From Lacisediminihabitans sp040549525 (GTDB taxonomy: Bacteria; Actinomycetota; Actinomycetes; Actinomycetales; Microbacteriaceae): 64,000 bases of DNA. The translations under genes and the position numbers were made by a program. The notes beneath the pieces are model-generated. The model did not search any database. It was not told the DNA's origin and saw only the letters and a program-made list of their open reading frames with translations. The stretch covers positions 62,001 through 126,000 of the forward strand of contig NZ_JBEPTM010000006.1 in the NCBI RefSeq assembly GCF_040549525.1, written 5' to 3'. This document shows positions 31,957 through 40,869 of the stretch, one piece after another. Every line of letters starts with the position of its first letter. Position 1 is the stretch's first letter.

Positions 31957-32853
31957 ATGTATCGCGCAATAGCGAAGAACAAACGCAACACGGTGTTCAT
32001 CATCCTGCTGTTCCTGCTGATCATCGGCGGGCTTGGGGCGCTTGCCGCCTCTGTGTACAACAGCCCATCGATAGCGATCACCGTGATCGTGATCGCGGTG
32101 GGATATGCCACGATCCAGTACTTCGCCGCCTCCCGGTTGGCGATCTCGATCTCGGGTGGCCAGGAGATCCAGAAGTCCGACAATCCGCGTCTCTACCGCA
32201 TCGTGGAGAACCTGTCGATCACCGACGGCCTTCCGATGCCGAAGGTCTACATCATCAACGATCCGGCGCCGAACGCGTTCGCGACCGGGCGCGACCCCGA
32301 GCACGCGTATGTGGCCGCGACCACCGGACTGCTCGATCTGATGGACGATTCGGAGCTCGAGGGTGTGATGGCCCACGAGATGGGCCACGTTCAGAACTAC
32401 GACACCCGGGTGTCGATGATCGTCTTCGGCCTGGTCGTGGCGATCGGTTTCATCGCCGACCTGTTCCTGCGCTTCGCCTTCTTCGGCGGCGGGCGCGGCA
32501 ACGACCGCAATGGCGGCGGGGGCGGTGGCAACCCCATCGTCATCGTGTTCGGCCTCGCCGCGATGATCGTCGCGCCCCTCGTCGCCGCCGGGGTGCAGGC
32601 CGCGATCTCGCGTCAACGCGAGTACCTCGCCGACGCGACAAGCGCGATGACGACCAGGAATCCGGATGCCCTGGCCAGTGCGCTCCAGAAGCTCGGTGAA
32701 TACGGCCGTCCGATGCGCAAGCAGAACTCCTCCATGGCGCACCTGTGGATCTCCGACCCGACCAAGCCGGGCTTCATGAGCCGCCTGTTCAGCACGCATC
32801 CGCCGATCGAGGACCGGGTCGCCCGCCTCCACAAGATCGGTGGCGAATTCTAG
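31957..32853 (+). CDS. htpX: M48 family zinc metalloprotease (HtpX)
   Basis: A membrane protease for quality control of membrane proteins. In 298 residues it has two N-terminal transmembrane helices (13-33, 38-57), the zinc site HEMGH (His140, Glu141, His144), two further helices flanking a Gly-rich loop, and the third ligand Glu in SRQREYLADATSA (about 221). The terminal STHPPIEDRVARL motif is also typical. It follows lemA and probably works with it. No clear Shine-Dalgarno sequence precedes ATG 31957. Confidence 0.95.
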   Translation: MYRAIAKNKRNTVFIILLFLLIIGGLGALAASVYNSPSIAITVIVIAVGYATIQYFAASRLAISISGGQEIQKSDNPRLYRIVENLSITDGLPMPKVYIINDPAPNAFATGRDPEHAYVAATTGLLDLMDDSELEGVMAHEMGHVQNYDTRVSMIVFGLVVAIGFIADLFLRFAFFGGGRGNDRNGGGGGGNPIVIVFGLAAMIVAPLVAAGVQAAISRQREYLADATSAMTTRNPDALASALQKLGEYGRPMRKQNSSMAHLWISDPTKPGFMSRLFSTHPPIEDRVARLHKIGGEF

Positions 32854-32892
32854 GCACGGCTCAAGGCCGGTCGGTCGGCTGAGGCCGATGTT

Positions 32893-32907
32893 CCCCTTCG
32901 TCAGGGG
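32893..32907. other. Small hairpin between convergent htpX and ycaQ-like genes
   Basis: CCCCT-TCGTC-AGGGG, a 5-bp stem 40 bases after the htpX stop, without T-tract. It may help end transcription. Confidence 0.3.
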
Positions 32908-32990
32908 TGTTGCCGCTCGAGGGGGACCACACCTGACGCGGAGGAACAGGGGCGAACCACGTGCCCGAGGAACGGAATCCGTCGGGACGG

Positions 32991-34202
32991 TCAGGCCGCG
33001 GTCATCGGTTGCACTCCCAGCACTGCAGCGAGCGCGGGCGCGAGGTCGCCCCTCGCCATGACCTCGATGCGCTCGAGCCCCTGCCAGGCGGCGGTCTCGC
33101 GCAGCAGGATCGCGAGTCTGTCGACCGTCGCGGGCGGGGCATCCGGCTCGGACCAGGCGGATTGCACGCGCAGAACGCGGTTCTGCCGATCGTTCTTGAG
33201 GTCGACCCTGCCCACCAGCCGGTCATCGATCAGCAGCGGCAGCGTGTAGTAGCCGAACACGCGCTGGGGGGCGGGCGTGTAGATCTCGATGCGATAGCGG
33301 AACCCGAACATCCGTTCCGCCCGAGCGCGCTCCCAGACCACGGGATCGAAGGGGGAGAGCAGCGCCGCCGCCTCGATGCGTCGCGGGATCCGGGCCTCGC
33401 GATGCAGGAAGGCCGGCCGGTTCCAGCCCGGCACCGTCACGGGCTCGAGCTCCCCGGCATCCACGAGGTCGTGCACAGCCGCCCGTGCCGGTTCGGTCTT
33501 GATGCGGTAGTAGTCGGCGAGATCGGAGAGTGTGCCGATTCCGTGGGCGCGTGCCGACAGTCGAAGCAGTTCGCGGATGGCCTCGGCCCGAGGCACCTCC
33601 CGCTCGAAGACGGCGGGCGGAAGGGCCTGTGATGCGAGTGCATAGCGGCGCTCGAACCGGGAGCGCCCCGCAGAGACCGCCTCGCCGAAACGGAACAGCC
33701 ATTCGAGTCCGGTCTTGACCTCTGACCAGCCCCACCAGCCGCCGGCCCCCTTGCCGGTATCGTGCTCGATCTCGCTCGCGGCCACCGTGCCGCGAGCACC
33801 GAGCTCCGCGCGCAACCAGTCGAGCATCGGGCCGTTCTCGGCCACCCAGCTGCCGGGCGTCGAATACCGCTCCCGGTTCGCATCCATGCGCCAGCGGTAG
33901 AGCGGCCAGGTCTCGACGGGGATGATCGCGGCCTCGTGTGCCCAGTATTCGACGAACTTGCCCTTTCGCCCGAAGGTGAGGCGGTCGAGGTCGGCCTTGT
34001 CGTAGGAGCCGAGCCGGGCGAACAGTGGCAGGTAGTGGCTGCGCTCGAGCACGTTCACCGAGTCGAGCTGCAGAAGCCCCAGCCTGTCGATCGTGGAATT
34101 GAGCTGGCGGACGCCCGGATCGGCCGGCCGCGGCCGCCCGAATCCCTGCGCGCCGAGTGCGATGCGGCGGGCCTGGGCAGCGGAAACCTCGCGGTCGCTC
34201 AC
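32991..34202 (-). CDS. YcaQ/AlkX-type winged-helix DNA glycosylase family protein
   Basis: A 403-residue protein of the HTH_42/YcaQ family, members of which unhook DNA interstrand crosslinks (E. coli YcaQ, Streptomyces AZL). Typical features are the opening SAAQARRIALGAQGF, LGLLQLDSVNVLERSHYLP, the catalytic-region motif YWAHEAAIIP and the C-terminal FGYYTLPLLIDDRLVGRVDLK. The QxQ-like LLQLDSV region is present. GTG 34202 is the nearest start to the conserved domain; GTG 34214 is an alternative. Confidence 0.85.
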   Translation of the reverse strand: MSDREVSAAQARRIALGAQGFGRPRPADPGVRQLNSTIDRLGLLQLDSVNVLERSHYLPLFARLGSYDKADLDRLTFGRKGKFVEYWAHEAAIIPVETWPLYRWRMDANRERYSTPGSWVAENGPMLDWLRAELGARGTVAASEIEHDTGKGAGGWWGWSEVKTGLEWLFRFGEAVSAGRSRFERRYALASQALPPAVFEREVPRAEAIRELLRLSARAHGIGTLSDLADYYRIKTEPARAAVHDLVDAGELEPVTVPGWNRPAFLHREARIPRRIEAAALLSPFDPVVWERARAERMFGFRYRIEIYTPAPQRVFGYYTLPLLIDDRLVGRVDLKNDRQNRVLRVQSAWSEPDAPPATVDRLAILLRETAAWQGLERIEVMARGDLAPALAAVLGVQPMTAA

Positions 34203-34264
34203 TTTCTCACACACTCTCGCACGCCTTGACACTATCGAGACCCGGCGACCTTTCGCCGTTCTGT

Positions 34265-34314
34265 TTGGGTGCCGTATGGTCGTCGTTAGTCTCTCGTTTA
34301 CCGACGGGACCCAA
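34265..34314. other. Two-helix inverted repeat upstream of the ABC operon
   Basis: TTGGGT (34265-34270) pairs with ACCCAA (34309-34314), and CGTCG (34281-34285) with CGACG (34302-34306) inside it. A TAGCCT -10 candidate for the operon follows at 34333-34338, so this is more likely an operator-like DNA site than an mRNA leader. Confidence 0.35.
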
Positions 34315-34409
34315 GGCGGACAGTGTCGTTGCCTAGCCTCCACAGAGGTCGTGGCGGCACCCACTGTCTGCTCACAGCGCAGGCGGCCGAACGGCCCAAT
34401 GGAGGAAAA

Positions 34410-35537
34410 GTGTTCAACAGGCGCACCATCGTCGGCATCGCAGCAGTCGCCGCGATCACCATCTCTCTCAGCGCGTGCTCGAGCACGCCGACCCCCGCAG
34501 CATCCGGTGCCGTGGACGCGAAGACCGCCACGAGTGTGTCGGCATTCGGCGACATGGCTGGGCTCGTGAAGGCAGCCAACAAGGAGGGCGCCCTCAACGT
34601 GATCGCCCTGCCAGACAACTGGGCCAACTACGGCAAGATCATCGCCGCATTCAAGAAGAAGTACCCCAAGATCACCGTCAACTCCGCGAACCCCGACGGC
34701 TCGAGCGCCGAGGAGATCAAGGCCGCCGACGACCTCGCCGGCCAGGACACGGCCCCGGATGTCTTCGACCTCGGCCCCGCCGTCGCCCTCGCCAGCACCG
34801 CGAAGTTCGCGCCGTACAAGGTCTCTACCTGGGCGGACGTGCCCGAGGCCAACAAGGAGAAGACCGGACTGTGGGTCAATGACTACACCGGACTGATGTC
34901 GGTCGGCTACGACTCCAAGGTGATCAAGACGGCGCCCAAGAAGCTCTCCGACCTGCTGGGAAGCGCCTACAAGGGCAAGGTCGCCATCAACGGCGACCCG
35001 ACCCAGGCCGGAGCGGCCTTCGCGGCGGTCGGACTCGCGGCCATCCAGAACGGCGGCTCCGCCGACGACTTCCAGCCGGGCGTCGACTTCTTCCAGAAGC
35101 TCAGCAAGGCGGGCAACTTCCTCTCGCTCGACCCGACCCCGGCGACGATCGCCTCCGGCGAGACCCCGGTCGTCTTCGACTGGAGCTACAACAACCTGGC
35201 CCAGGCCGCGACCACCCCGAATTGGAAGACCGTCGTCTTCCCGGGCAGCGCGTACGGCAGCTACTACAACCAGGCGATCAACAAGGATGCCCCGCACCCC
35301 GCGGCGGCCCGCCTCTGGGAGGAGTTCGTGTACAGCCCCACCGTGCAGAACCTCTACCTGGCCGCCGGCGCGTTCCCGGTGCAGATCGCCGCGATGGACA
35401 AGGCCGGAACGACGGACAAGAGCGCCCAGGCCGTCGCCGGCAAGATGCCGTCACAGTTCGTCTCGCCGACCGATGCCCAGACCACCAGCGCGGGCGCACT
35501 GCTCACCGCGAAGTGGGCCGCGGCGATCGCCCAGTAG
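34410..35537 (+). CDS. ABC transporter substrate-binding lipoprotein (PotD/Fe-type)
   Basis: An extracellular solute-binding protein of 375 residues. The signal peptide ends in ISLSAC with Cys23 as lipidation site. The mature part has the family 1/8 fold (KEGALNVIALPDNWANYGKII; YTGLMSVGYDSKVIK; AHPAAARLWEEFVYSPTVQ-like closing helix). GTG 34410 has GGAGG five bases upstream and is preferred over ATG 34323. With two permeases and an ATPase downstream it forms a complete importer of the spermidine/putrescine, iron or phosphonate class. The ligand is not readable. Confidence 0.92.
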   Translation: MFNRRTIVGIAAVAAITISLSACSSTPTPAASGAVDAKTATSVSAFGDMAGLVKAANKEGALNVIALPDNWANYGKIIAAFKKKYPKITVNSANPDGSSAEEIKAADDLAGQDTAPDVFDLGPAVALASTAKFAPYKVSTWADVPEANKEKTGLWVNDYTGLMSVGYDSKVIKTAPKKLSDLLGSAYKGKVAINGDPTQAGAAFAAVGLAAIQNGGSADDFQPGVDFFQKLSKAGNFLSLDPTPATIASGETPVVFDWSYNNLAQAATTPNWKTVVFPGSAYGSYYNQAINKDAPHPAAARLWEEFVYSPTVQNLYLAAGAFPVQIAAMDKAGTTDKSAQAVAGKMPSQFVSPTDAQTTSAGALLTAKWAAAIAQ

Positions 35538-35566
35538 CGCCGTCTCAACCGGAAAGTCCCACCTCG

Positions 35567-35587
35567 ATGACCACCCCATCGCTGTGA
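35567..35587 (+). other. Six-codon upstream ORF (MTTPSL) overlapping the permease start
   Basis: ATG 35567 opens a frame that ends at TGA 35585-35587, overlapping the permease GTG 35584 as GTGA. Either the permease is translationally coupled to this minigene, or one base was lost and the original N-terminus was MTTPSL joined to the permease. Confidence 0.4.
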
Positions 35588-36471
35588 CCGTCGAGACGAG
35601 TCCGCCGCGCCGCGCGCGGCGGCTCGTCTCCGTGTCGCCCTCGGTGCTCGGCCTCACGCCGTTTGCGCTCTATGTGCTTCTTTTCCTCGCGATCCCCACG
35701 GTGCTCGCGGTGCTCTCCGGGCTGTTCGACGCTCAGGGGCACTTCACCCTTGCCAATGTCGCGGCGCTGTTCGCCCCGGACATCCTCAAGACCTTCGCCA
35801 GTTCCTTCTGGGTCTCCGCCGTGACCGCTGTCGTCGGCGCCGTCGTGGGCGCGCTCGTCTGTTACGCCCTCCTCGGCATGAATCCGCAGGGCGCGCTTCG
35901 GTCGATGGTCGACTCCGCGGCGAGTGTGCTCGCGCAGTTCGGCGGCGTGATGCTGGCCTTCGCCTTCATCGCGACGATCGGGATCCAGGGCTTCGTGACC
36001 GTGTTTCTGCGGGGCCTCGGGATCGACATCTTCTCGAACGGGGTCTGGCTGTACCAGGTGCCTGGGCTGCTGCTGCCGTACATCTACTTTCAGGTGCCTC
36101 TCATGATCATCACCTTCATGCCGGCGCTCGAGGGGCTGAAGCCGCAGTGGGCCGAGGCGAACGCCACACTCGGCGGAACTCGCCTCACCTACTGGGTGCG
36201 TATCGCCGGACCCGTGCTCGCACCATCCTTCCTCGGAAGCCTGCTGCTGCTCTTCGCCAACGCCTTCTCGTCGTACGCCACGGCGGCGGCGCTCATCAGC
36301 CAGGGGGCGCAGATCGTGCCGCTGCAGATCCGCGCGGCGCTCATCAGCGAGACCGTGCTCGGACGCAGCAACATGGCCGGTGCGCTCGCCCTCGGGATGA
36401 TCGTAATCATGGTGGTGCTCATGTGGGGCTACTCCGCCCTGCAGTCACGCACCACCAGGTGGCAGCAGTGA
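35584..36471 (+). CDS. ABC transporter permease 1 (PotB type)
   Basis: A six-helix BPD_transp_1 permease of 295 residues. The EAA loop that docks the ATPase reads PQWAEANATLGGTRLTYWVRI. The first helix is LTPFALYVLLFLAIPTVLAVL. GTG 35584 is the only reasonable start and lacks a Shine-Dalgarno sequence; see the six-codon ORF that overlaps it. Its stop overlaps the second permease (GTGA). Confidence 0.9.
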   Translation: MTVETSPPRRARRLVSVSPSVLGLTPFALYVLLFLAIPTVLAVLSGLFDAQGHFTLANVAALFAPDILKTFASSFWVSAVTAVVGAVVGALVCYALLGMNPQGALRSMVDSAASVLAQFGGVMLAFAFIATIGIQGFVTVFLRGLGIDIFSNGVWLYQVPGLLLPYIYFQVPLMIITFMPALEGLKPQWAEANATLGGTRLTYWVRIAGPVLAPSFLGSLLLLFANAFSSYATAAALISQGAQIVPLQIRAALISETVLGRSNMAGALALGMIVIMVVLMWGYSALQSRTTRWQQ

Positions 36472-37289
36472 GCGGCGTCCGCCCGGTCGGTGCAGCCCCT
36501 GGGCCGGTCGCGCGCACCGTGATCCTCGCCGTCGTCGGCGTCGTCTTCGCCATCCCGATTCTCGCGATGTTCGAGTTCAGTTTGCGCAATCTTGCCGGCG
36601 GCTACACCCTCTCCCACTGGGCCGGTGTCTTCTCCCCGACGGCGACCGTCACCTACGCCGCGATCTTCACCGGCCTCGGCAACTCCCTTCTCCTCGCAGT
36701 GGTGACCGTCGTGATCATCCTCGTGATCCTGCTGCCGACGATGATCCTGGTGCAGTTGCAGTTTCCGCGACTCCGGCGCGTGCTCGAGTTCGTGTGCATC
36801 ATCCCGATCACGGTGCCCGCCATCGTGATGGTCGTGGGGCTCGCGCCCGTGTACTCGGTGGTCGCACGACTCGCGGGATCTTCGATCTGGACCTTGGCCT
36901 TCGCCTACGGCGTCACCGTGCTGCCCTACGCCTACCGGGCGATCCAGTCCAACCTGAGTGCCGTGGATGTCGTGACGCTCTCCGAGGCTGCGCGTTCGCT
37001 CGGGGCCGGCTGGGGGAGCGTGTTGTGGCGGGTGATCCTGCCGAACCTGCGCCGGGGAATCCTGGCGGCCTCATTCATCACCGTGGCGGTCGTTCTGGGC
37101 GAGTTCACCATCGCCTCGCTGCTCAACCGCGTGAACCTGCAGACCGCTCTCGTGCAGATCTCGAAGAGTGACCCCTTCGTTGCCGTGATCTTCTCGTTGC
37201 TGGCTCTCGGGTTCGCATTCGTTCTGCTCCTGTTCATCGGCCGTCTCGCATCCGACCGCCGCACCCGTTCCGTGAAGAAGGCCTCATGA
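36468..37289 (+). CDS. ABC transporter permease 2 (PotC type)
   Basis: The second BPD_transp_1 permease, 273 residues, six helices. The EAA loop is LSEAARSLGAGWGSVLWRVILPNLR. GTG 36468 overlaps the stop of permease 1 by four bases and its own stop overlaps the ATPase ATG by four, so the operon is tightly coupled. Together the two permeases form the heterodimeric channel. Confidence 0.92.
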   Translation: MSGVRPVGAAPGPVARTVILAVVGVVFAIPILAMFEFSLRNLAGGYTLSHWAGVFSPTATVTYAAIFTGLGNSLLLAVVTVVIILVILLPTMILVQLQFPRLRRVLEFVCIIPITVPAIVMVVGLAPVYSVVARLAGSSIWTLAFAYGVTVLPYAYRAIQSNLSAVDVVTLSEAARSLGAGWGSVLWRVILPNLRRGILAASFITVAVVLGEFTIASLLNRVNLQTALVQISKSDPFVAVIFSLLALGFAFVLLLFIGRLASDRRTRSVKKAS

Positions 37290-38359
37290 CTTCCCCTTCC
37301 CCCTCCGCCTCGACCGGCGGCGCAACAGTCGAGCTCATCGATGTCGTGAAGGACTATGCCGGCCACCGCGCCCTCACCGGGGTGAACCTCTCCGTGCGAC
37401 CGGGGGAGTTCGTGGCTCTGCTCGGCCCCTCGGGTTGCGGCAAGACCACCGCGCTTCGCGCCCTCTCCGGCCTGGAGCAGGTGAACGGCGGCAGCATCCT
37501 CATCGACGGGGTCGACGTGGTGGACGTGCCGGTGAACAAGCGCGACATCGGCATGGTCTTCCAGTCGTACTCGCTCTTCCCGCACCTCACCGCCGTCGAG
37601 AACGTGGAGTTCGGGCTGCGGATGCGTAAGGTCGCGGCCGGCGATCGCCGCGCTCGCGCCGCGGAGAGCCTGGAGCTCGTCGGCCTCGGCCACCTCGCGG
37701 CCCGCTACGCACATCAACTCTCCGGCGGACAGCAGCAGCGCATCGCGTTGGCCCGTGCCCTGGTGACCCGGCCGCGTGTGCTGCTGCTCGACGAACCGCT
37801 CTCTGCCCTCGATGCCAAGGTGCGGGTGCAGTTGCGCGACGAGATCCGCCGCATCCAGACCGACCTCGGAATCACCACGCTGTTCGTGACTCACGACCAG
37901 GAGGAGGCCCTCGCGGTTGCCGACCGGGTCGCGGTGATGCGCGACGGCAACATCGAGCAGATCGGCACGCCGGAGGAGCTCTACACCACCCCCTCAACGC
38001 CCTTCGTCGCGGCTTTCGTCGGCCTCAGCAACCGGATGCCCGCCACCCTGTCGAACGGGCGGGTCACCCTGTACGGCGAGACGCTGGGGGTGCTCGGGTC
38101 ACCAGCGATGAGCGGGCCGGTGCTCGCCCTGGTGCGGCCGGAGGATCTCCTGCTCGTGCCGCAGGCGACGCCCGGCAGCATTGCGGCGAAGGTCGTGGCA
38201 TCGAGCTTCCTCGGCTCCCTCCGCCGCACCCGGTTGGCGCTCTCCGACGGCACCCTTGTCTCGGTGCAGCACGATGTGTCCGAGCATCCGGAGCCCGGGC
38301 AGAGCGTCGGAGTGCGGCTGCGCGGCAACGCCGTCTCTGTGAGCGGCGTCGACGGCTGA
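37286..38359 (+). CDS. ABC transporter ATP-binding protein (PotA/FbpC type)
   Basis: A 357-residue ATPase. Walker A GPSGCGKTT, Q-loop FQSYSLFPHLTAVEN, signature LSGGQQQRIALARAL, Walker B VLLLDEPLSALDA and H-loop FVTHDQEEALAVADR are all intact. A C-terminal TOBE domain (about 280-350: VRPEDLLLV) is the regulatory module of this class. It drives the importer encoded by the three upstream genes. Confidence 0.94.
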   Translation: MTSPSPSASTGGATVELIDVVKDYAGHRALTGVNLSVRPGEFVALLGPSGCGKTTALRALSGLEQVNGGSILIDGVDVVDVPVNKRDIGMVFQSYSLFPHLTAVENVEFGLRMRKVAAGDRRARAAESLELVGLGHLAARYAHQLSGGQQQRIALARALVTRPRVLLLDEPLSALDAKVRVQLRDEIRRIQTDLGITTLFVTHDQEEALAVADRVAVMRDGNIEQIGTPEELYTTPSTPFVAAFVGLSNRMPATLSNGRVTLYGETLGVLGSPAMSGPVLALVRPEDLLLVPQATPGSIAAKVVASSFLGSLRRTRLALSDGTLVSVQHDVSEHPEPGQSVGVRLRGNAVSVSGVDG

Positions 38360-38391
38360 AACGCATACTAAATTACGCATGTACACCGGCA

Positions 38392-38397
38392 TAGACT
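38392..38397 (+). promoter_or_regulatory. Leaderless-type -10 box (TAGACT) for the AI-2E family gene
   Basis: TAGACT ends 6 bases before ATG 38404; no Shine-Dalgarno sequence. Confidence 0.6.
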
Positions 38398-38403
38398 GAC
38401 TCG

Positions 38404-39579
38404 ATGACGTTCGGTCCCCGCAAACGCACCCCGGCGCTGATCGCGTCGGCAGAGGCGACCACGGCAAGAGAGCAGGCGGAGGCGACCCTGCCGGCCGGCA
38501 TCCGGATCGGCGGATCCTGGTCGTGGCGGATGCTCGCGATCGCGGCGGTGATCGGTCTGTTCATCTACCTCGTGATCACGCTGCGTGAAATAGTCGTGCC
38601 GTTCATGATCGCGATCCTGCTCGCCGCACTACTCGTGCCGCTGGTCAACTTCCTCGTCCGGCACCGCTGGCCCAAGTGGCTGGCCATCGCTCTCGCGGAA
38701 ATCGGCTTGATCGCCGTGGTCGCCGGTCTCGTCGTGCTCGTCGTGCTGCAGGTGCGCAGCGGCTTCCCCGAGTTGCAGAAGCAGAGCATCCAGGCCTATG
38801 ACGACTTCAAGCAATATCTTCTCGCCTCGCCGCTGCATCTCACCAACTCCGATATCAACCGCTACCTCGGGCAGGCCGGGTCCGCGCTCCAGAAGGACAG
38901 CCAGGCGCTGGTCTCCGGCGCGGTCAGCTTCGGCACGACCGCCGGCCACGTTCTGGCGGGACTGCTCCTCACCCTCTTCGCGACACTCTTCATGCTGATC
39001 GACGGGAAGGGCATCTGGGCCTGGGTGGTGCGCCTGTTCCCGCGCAAGTCGCGTCTCGCCGTTGACGGCTCCGGCAGGGCCGGATGGGTCACCCTCACCA
39101 ATTTCGTTCGCGTGCAGATTTTGGTCGCCTTCGTCGACGCCGTCGGCATCGGACTCGGAGCCTGGATCATCGGACTCTTCTTCGGAGGCTTCCCCCTCGT
39201 GATCCCGATCACGATCGCGGTGTTCCTCGGATCCTTCATCCCGGTGGTCGGTGCACTGTTCTCCGGGGTGCTGGCCATCTTCATCGCGCTGGTCTACCTC
39301 AACCCCTTCGCGGCGCTCCTGATGCTGGCCGTGGTGATCGCCGTGCAGCAGATCGAGGGTCACGTGCTGCAGCCCTTCATCATGGGCACGGCGGTCAAGG
39401 TGCATCCCCTCGCCGTGGTCTTCGCCGTCGCGGCCGGCGGATTCCTCGCCGGCATCCCCGGCGCCCTGTTCGCCGTACCGGTGGTCGCTACCCTCAACGT
39501 GATGGTCAATTTCGTGGCGAGCGGCCAGTGGCGTACGACCCCGGATCCGAGCCTCGGCCAGGCCGTGAAGAATGCCTGA
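38404..39579 (+). CDS. AI-2E family transporter
   Basis: A polytopic membrane protein of 391 residues (PerM/TqsA-like family), with about eight hydrophobic helices and the conserved C-terminal run PVVGALFSGVLAIFIALVYL and QQIEGHVLQPFIMGTAVKVHP. Family members export small molecules or ions; AI-2 itself need not be the substrate. The stop overlaps ilvA by eight bases, so the two are cotranscribed. Confidence 0.92.
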   Translation: MTFGPRKRTPALIASAEATTAREQAEATLPAGIRIGGSWSWRMLAIAAVIGLFIYLVITLREIVVPFMIAILLAALLVPLVNFLVRHRWPKWLAIALAEIGLIAVVAGLVVLVVLQVRSGFPELQKQSIQAYDDFKQYLLASPLHLTNSDINRYLGQAGSALQKDSQALVSGAVSFGTTAGHVLAGLLLTLFATLFMLIDGKGIWAWVVRLFPRKSRLAVDGSGRAGWVTLTNFVRVQILVAFVDAVGIGLGAWIIGLFFGGFPLVIPITIAVFLGSFIPVVGALFSGVLAIFIALVYLNPFAALLMLAVVIAVQQIEGHVLQPFIMGTAVKVHPLAVVFAVAAGGFLAGIPGALFAVPVVATLNVMVNFVASGQWRTTPDPSLGQAVKNA

Positions 39580-40810
39580 GCTCACTCTCGCGGGACCGAG
39601 CCTCGCTGACTTCGAATCGGCGCGGTCCGTCGTCTCCCGCGTGGCGGAGATCACCCCGATGGAGAGCTCACGCTTCCTCGGTGAACTGCTGGGATCTCCC
39701 GTCTACCTCAAGTGCGAGAATCTGCAGCGCACCGGTTCATACAAGATCCGTGGCGCCTACAACCGCATCTCGCGGCTCACGGAGGAGGAGAAGTCCCACG
39801 GCGTCGTCGCTGCCTCGGCGGGGAATCATGCCCAGGGTGTGGCCTTCGCCGCCAGGGAACTCGGCATCTCCGCCACCATCTTCATGCCGGTCGGAGTGGC
39901 GCTCCCGAAGCTTCAGGCCACGCGCAACTACGGTGCGGAGGTTGTGCTCCGCGGACACGCCGTCGACGAGGCGCTGCGCACGGCGGCGGAATTCGCGGCC
40001 ACTACCGGAGCGGTATTCATCCCTCCGTTCGACCACCCGGATGTCGTGGCGGGCCAGGGCACTCTCGGTCTCGAGATGCTCGACCAGGTTCCCGACCTCC
40101 AGACCGTGATCGTGCCCATCGGCGGCGGCGGGCTCATCTCCGGAGTCGCCAGCGCCCTCAAGCAGAAGTTCGCGCTCCAGGGTCGAAGTGTCCGCATCAT
40201 CGGGGTGCAGGCCGAGAACGCCGCTCCCTACCCCGTCTCGATCCTCAACGGCGTCTCCACGGCCATCAAGATCCTGCCGACCATCGCCGACGGTATCGCG
40301 GTGAACAAGCCGGGCATCCTCAACTTCGAGATCATCAAAGATGCCGTCGACGAGATCGTCACCGTGACGGATGACGACATCGCGCGTGCCATGCTCGTTC
40401 TTCTCGAACGGGCGAAGCTCGTGGTCGAGCCCGCCGGCGCGGTCGCCGTCGCCGCGATAATGACCGGCCAGGTGAAGGATGCCGGCGTCACCGTCGCGAT
40501 CCTCAGCGGCGGAAACATCGACCCGCTCGTGATGGAGCGCGTGATCTCCCGCGGGCTCGCGGCATCCGATCGGTATCTCAAGCTTCGACTGATGCTGCCC
40601 GACCGTCCGGGCCAACTCGCCCGCATCGCCGAACTGATCTCGGAGGCGAATGCCAACGTCGTGGAGGTGCTGCACACCCGGCACGGGCGGAACGCGCTGA
40701 TCAGCGACGTGGAGATCGAGCTGAGCATTGAGACCCGGGGTCCGGAACACGTGCAACGGGTGCTCGGTCACCTCATCGAGGCCGGCTACGAGCCTCGCGT
40801 CGACTTCTGA
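39572..40810 (+). CDS. ilvA: Threonine ammonia-lyase with ACT domain
   Basis: Deaminates threonine to 2-oxobutyrate, feeding isoleucine synthesis or catabolism. The 412-residue protein has PLP Lys58 in RTGSYKIRGAYN, the SAGNHAQG substrate loop, the phosphate loop GGGGLISG and a single C-terminal ACT domain (about 330-410: LMLPDRPGQLARIAELISE). One ACT domain and this length match the short, tdcB/ilvA1-like form common in actinobacteria. Confidence 0.93.
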   Translation: MPELTLAGPSLADFESARSVVSRVAEITPMESSRFLGELLGSPVYLKCENLQRTGSYKIRGAYNRISRLTEEEKSHGVVAASAGNHAQGVAFAARELGISATIFMPVGVALPKLQATRNYGAEVVLRGHAVDEALRTAAEFAATTGAVFIPPFDHPDVVAGQGTLGLEMLDQVPDLQTVIVPIGGGGLISGVASALKQKFALQGRSVRIIGVQAENAAPYPVSILNGVSTAIKILPTIADGIAVNKPGILNFEIIKDAVDEIVTVTDDDIARAMLVLLERAKLVVEPAGAVAVAAIMTGQVKDAGVTVAILSGGNIDPLVMERVISRGLAASDRYLKLRLMLPDRPGQLARIAELISEANANVVEVLHTRHGRNALISDVEIELSIETRGPEHVQRVLGHLIEAGYEPRVDF

Positions 40811-40833
40811 CGCTGCGGCCCGTCGTGCAGGGT

Positions 40834-40869
40834 GGTCGAGCGGCGCCGTCTTCGGCGCGCATCGAGACC
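40834..40869. repeat. Microbacteriaceae-type intergenic palindrome, copy 2
   Basis: GGTCGAG (40834-40840) to CGAGACC (40863-40869) around a GGCGCC/GGCGCG core, between convergent ilvA and greA. It probably acts as a two-way terminator. Confidence 0.5.
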
